48,508 nt of DNA from the NCBI GenBank assembly GCA_902574425.1, contig CACGNA010000009.1, positions 1 through 48,508 of the forward strand, in the 5' to 3' direction. The translations under genes and the position numbers were made by a program. Shown piece by piece: positions 46,320-48,508 of the stretch. Numbering within the stretch: the stretch's first letter is position 1; each line of letters starts with the position of its first letter. A model generated the notes under the pieces. The model was not told the origin of the DNA, did not search any database, and was given only the letters and a program-made list of their open reading frames with translations. The DNA comes from an uncultured Prochlorococcus sp. (GTDB lineage Bacteria > Cyanobacteriota > Cyanobacteriia > PCC-6307 > Cyanobiaceae).

Positions 46320-47107
46320 ACGTTATTAATGTCCGATAAATAGACTTCAGATGCTTTAGTTATATTGTTTTTAACCTTAAATTCAACGATTTTTCCAATA
46401 ATAATAATTGATGGAGATAAAAATTCTTTATGTTTTATTGCATAAGCAAGATGCTCTAATTTCTCTATAAAACATTTTTGATTTTTCAAAGTAGCTTCTT
46501 GAATTACGGCGCATTTAGTATTCTTATGTAAACCACCTAAAATTAATTCTTCAACAATAAATTCAATATTTTTTATACCCATAAATATTACTAAGCTATC
46601 TGTAGATTTAGCTAAATCTCTCCAATTAACGCTCTTTTTGTCTTTAGCTACATTTTCATGCCCAGTCACAAAAGTTACAGAACTCGCAGCATCTCTATGA
46701 GTAAGTGGAATACCAAAATATGTAGGTGCCGCTATACCAGAAGTTATACCAGGGACTATTTCAACTGATACTCCATTTTTTTCTAAAAAAGATACTTCTT
46801 CACCTCCCCTTGAAAAAACAAACGGATCTCCCCCTTTAAGCCTCACGACTTTTTTACCTTCTTTTGCCAATTTCAAAATAAGATCATTAGTTTCAACCTG
46901 AGGTACAGAACACTTCCCGGCTCTTTTACCGACATGATAAATTTCTGTATTTTTTCTTGTTTCTTTTGTTATTTCATCTGGGATTAATGCATCATGGACC
47001 AATGCATCACAATTTTTTATTAAACGCAAAGCTTTTAGAGTTAAAAGTTCAGGATCACCAGGACCTGCTCCAACTAAATAAACAATACCGGGCACATTAA
47101 TCTCCAT
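46292..47107 (-). CDS. cobA: Uroporphyrinogen-III C-methyltransferase
   Basis: This SAM enzyme methylates uroporphyrinogen III twice to precorrin-2, the branch point to siroheme and cobalamin. VGAGPGDPELLTLKA at 12-26 and RLKGGDPFVFSRGGEE at 89-104 are the two family signatures. I start at ATG 47107 (271 residues); a TTG two codons upstream is less likely. It is a stand-alone methyltransferase without the CysG oxidase-chelatase part. It converges on pabC with a 28-bp overlap and is divergent from the MFS gene, 30 bp away. Confidence 0.95.
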   Translation of the reverse strand: MEINVPGIVYLVGAGPGDPELLTLKALRLIKNCDALVHDALIPDEITKETRKNTEIYHVGKRAGKCSVPQVETNDLILKLAKEGKKVVRLKGGDPFVFSRGGEEVSFLEKNGVSVEIVPGITSGIAAPTYFGIPLTHRDAASSVTFVTGHENVAKDKKSVNWRDLAKSTDSLVIFMGIKNIEFIVEELILGGLHKNTKCAVIQEATLKNQKCFIEKLEHLAYAIKHKEFLSPSIIIIGKIVEFKVKNNITKASEVYLSDINNVQLYNKSQK

Positions 47108-47137
47108 TAACAAGTATGGTAATAGAAGTTAATTGGA

Positions 47138-48421
47138 ATGAAGGTAAATATTGTGAAAGAAAATTTATTGAAACCAAATAAAAAATTTACTCTGCTTAGT
47201 GCGTTTATAACTCTTTTAAATGATCGATTAAGTGAAAGTATCCTTCTACCTATTTTACCCTCTTTTGTTTTACTTTTTGACTCTAAAGCCAGTACATATG
47301 GATTATTATCATGTACTTACCAATTAGCCCAATTTACAGCTTCTCCTTTTATAGGAGTTATGAGTGATAGATACGGCAGAAGACCTGTCACCCTTTTTTG
47401 TATTACTGGCTCAATAATAGGAATTTCAATATTATCCTTTACTGTTCTTTTTAATTGGTCAAATTCTATAGCTGCTATCCCTTTATTTTTATTATTTTTA
47501 GCAAGACTGATTGACGGTTTGAGTGGTGGCACAGCAGCCACAGCAACAACAATTCTTGCAGATATTTCAAGCCCTGAAAAAAGAGCAAAAACATTTGGAC
47601 TTATTGGTGTAGCTTTTGGTTTAAGTTTTTTCTTGGGAAATATTTTCGTTGTAATTTTTGCAAAAAGTACAAATAATAACTTTATTATCCCAGTTTTGAT
47701 AGCCTCAATCATTCCAATAATAAATTTTCTCATTGTATTTTTTTACTTACCAGAAACTAAACCTAATAAAGCCTCAAATAAATCAAATACTATTTTAAAA
47801 AATCCTTTAAAAGCGCTATTTACAGTTTTCAAAGAAGAAAAGATTAAAAAATTATCATTAGCTTTTTTTATTTACTTTATTGCTTTTACTGGATTGACCA
47901 ATATCCTAATATTTTTCCTTCAAGAATCTTTAAACTGGACAACCAAAGCATCAAGTGGAACTCTTGTGGTAGTGGGAATTATTGCAATTATTGTTCAGGG
48001 AGGACTTATAGGACCTCTCGTAAAGCAATTCGGAGAAATGAAATTAACACTTATAGGATCAGGCTTCATTCTTTTAGCATGTTCACTTTTAATAACTGCT
48101 CCAAAAGAAAATGCGACGATTAATATTTATTCAGCTGTTTCATTTTTAGCGGTTGGGGCGGGTTTAATTACGCCTACCTTAAGAGCACTAATATCAAAAA
48201 AATTAGACGAGGATAAACAAGGTTCGATTCTAAGTAACCTTCAGGGTCTTCAGAGTCTTGGAGGGGTTTTAGGGATTGCAATGGCTGGGAGGGTTTATGA
48301 TAGTTTTGGTCCTAAATCGCCATTTATAGCTGGTTCCATTATCTTAATTTTCATGATATACCTAATTGCAGAGGGTAAAAATAAAAATTCTTTTAACGAT
48401 AGAAAATCAAAAGTATTTTAA
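47138..48421 (+). CDS. Major facilitator superfamily transporter
   Basis: This 427-residue polytopic protein has about twelve hydrophobic segments, consistent with a 12-helix MFS carrier. The loop 2-3 signature GVMSDRYGRRP lies near 73-83, and a second, weaker copy of the pattern follows in the C-terminal half. The order resembles proton-linked drug or sugar exporters (DHA1 type), but the substrate cannot be assigned. The stop codon shares one base with the ATG of the next gene (ppk), so the two are probably translated from one mRNA. Confidence 0.88.
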   Translation: MKVNIVKENLLKPNKKFTLLSAFITLLNDRLSESILLPILPSFVLLFDSKASTYGLLSCTYQLAQFTASPFIGVMSDRYGRRPVTLFCITGSIIGISILSFTVLFNWSNSIAAIPLFLLFLARLIDGLSGGTAATATTILADISSPEKRAKTFGLIGVAFGLSFFLGNIFVVIFAKSTNNNFIIPVLIASIIPIINFLIVFFYLPETKPNKASNKSNTILKNPLKALFTVFKEEKIKKLSLAFFIYFIAFTGLTNILIFFLQESLNWTTKASSGTLVVVGIIAIIVQGGLIGPLVKQFGEMKLTLIGSGFILLACSLLITAPKENATINIYSAVSFLAVGAGLITPTLRALISKKLDEDKQGSILSNLQGLQSLGGVLGIAMAGRVYDSFGPKSPFIAGSIILIFMIYLIAEGKNKNSFNDRKSKVF

Positions 48422-48508
48422 TGAAAAGCCAGGCTGATGTTTTTATTAATAGAGAATTAAGTTGGATTGAATTCAATAAAAGAGTTCTCCTAACTGGTAT
48501 GGAAAAAG
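48421..48508 (+). CDS. ppk1: Polyphosphate kinase, N-terminal fragment
   Basis: Only the first 29 codons lie in the window. They contain FINRELSWIEFNKRVL, the highly conserved N-terminal start of PPK1, which reversibly polymerises the gamma phosphate of ATP into polyphosphate. The ATG overlaps the stop of the MFS gene by one base. The rest lies beyond the window. Confidence 0.88.
   Translation, partial: MKSQADVFINRELSWIEFNKRVLLTGMEK

Overview
The window is a very AT-rich, tightly packed bacterial chromosome segment with short intergenic gaps and many 1-30 bp gene overlaps. Several genes mark it as cyanobacterial: sulfoquinovosyl-lipid synthesis (sqdB-sqdX), an acyl-lipid desaturase with three His boxes, a cyanobacterial-type chorismate lyase and the tig-clpP-clpX cluster. 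Protein sequences, gene order and low GC point to a high-light-adapted marine Prochlorococcus; the strain cannot be fixed from the sequence alone. No stretch over 300 bp lacks a gene or gene remnant. I saw no CRISPR array, insertion sequence, rRNA, prophage block or replication origin.

Layout. 1-3970 (minus): asd, dapA and rnj (RNase J, cut by the window edge). 4095-9532 (plus): trigger factor, ClpP, ClpX, then DNA polymerase III tau/gamma. 9534-12401 (minus): a processive membrane glycosyltransferase and a SpoIID-like protein. 12493-16982 (plus): rpmI, rplT, a membrane TPR protein, thiG, sqdB, sqdX. 16995-22728 (minus): a run with an unknown HTH-like gene, a PLP C-S lyase-like enzyme, gcvH, gcvP and a small unknown gene. 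22804-28273 (plus): desaturase, rplI, dnaB, mnmG, chorismate lyase. 28247-31525: small unknown genes, a broken SprT-like metalloprotease, a membrane NTF2-like protein and a T4-phage-like ATP-dependent DNA ligase. 31530-35412 (minus): tRNA-Val(UAC), an A-type Fe-S carrier, valS and a VTT-domain membrane protein. 35512-46319 (plus): mazG, speE, speB, gcvT, aspS, pyrG, queE, queC, pabB, pabC. 46292-47107 (minus): cobA. 47138-end (plus): an MFS transporter and the first codons of ppk.

How the genes work together. Most content is core metabolism and information processing: lysine branch (asd-dapA), protein quality control (tig-clpP-clpX), glycine cleavage split over two loci (gcvHP and gcvT), polyamines (speB makes putrescine, speE uses it), queuosine and folate branches (queE-queC, pabB-pabC), sulfolipid synthesis and replication (dnaX, dnaB). 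The accessory-like part is 28.2-31.5 kb. There a SprT-type protease has lost its reading frame and one zinc-ligand histidine, beside a ligase whose closest recognisable relative is the T4-type phage enzyme. No wholly new system is evident. The most useful leads are the decayed sprT, the phage-like ligase, the tRNA-Val/valS co-orientation and a possible dnaX slippage site.
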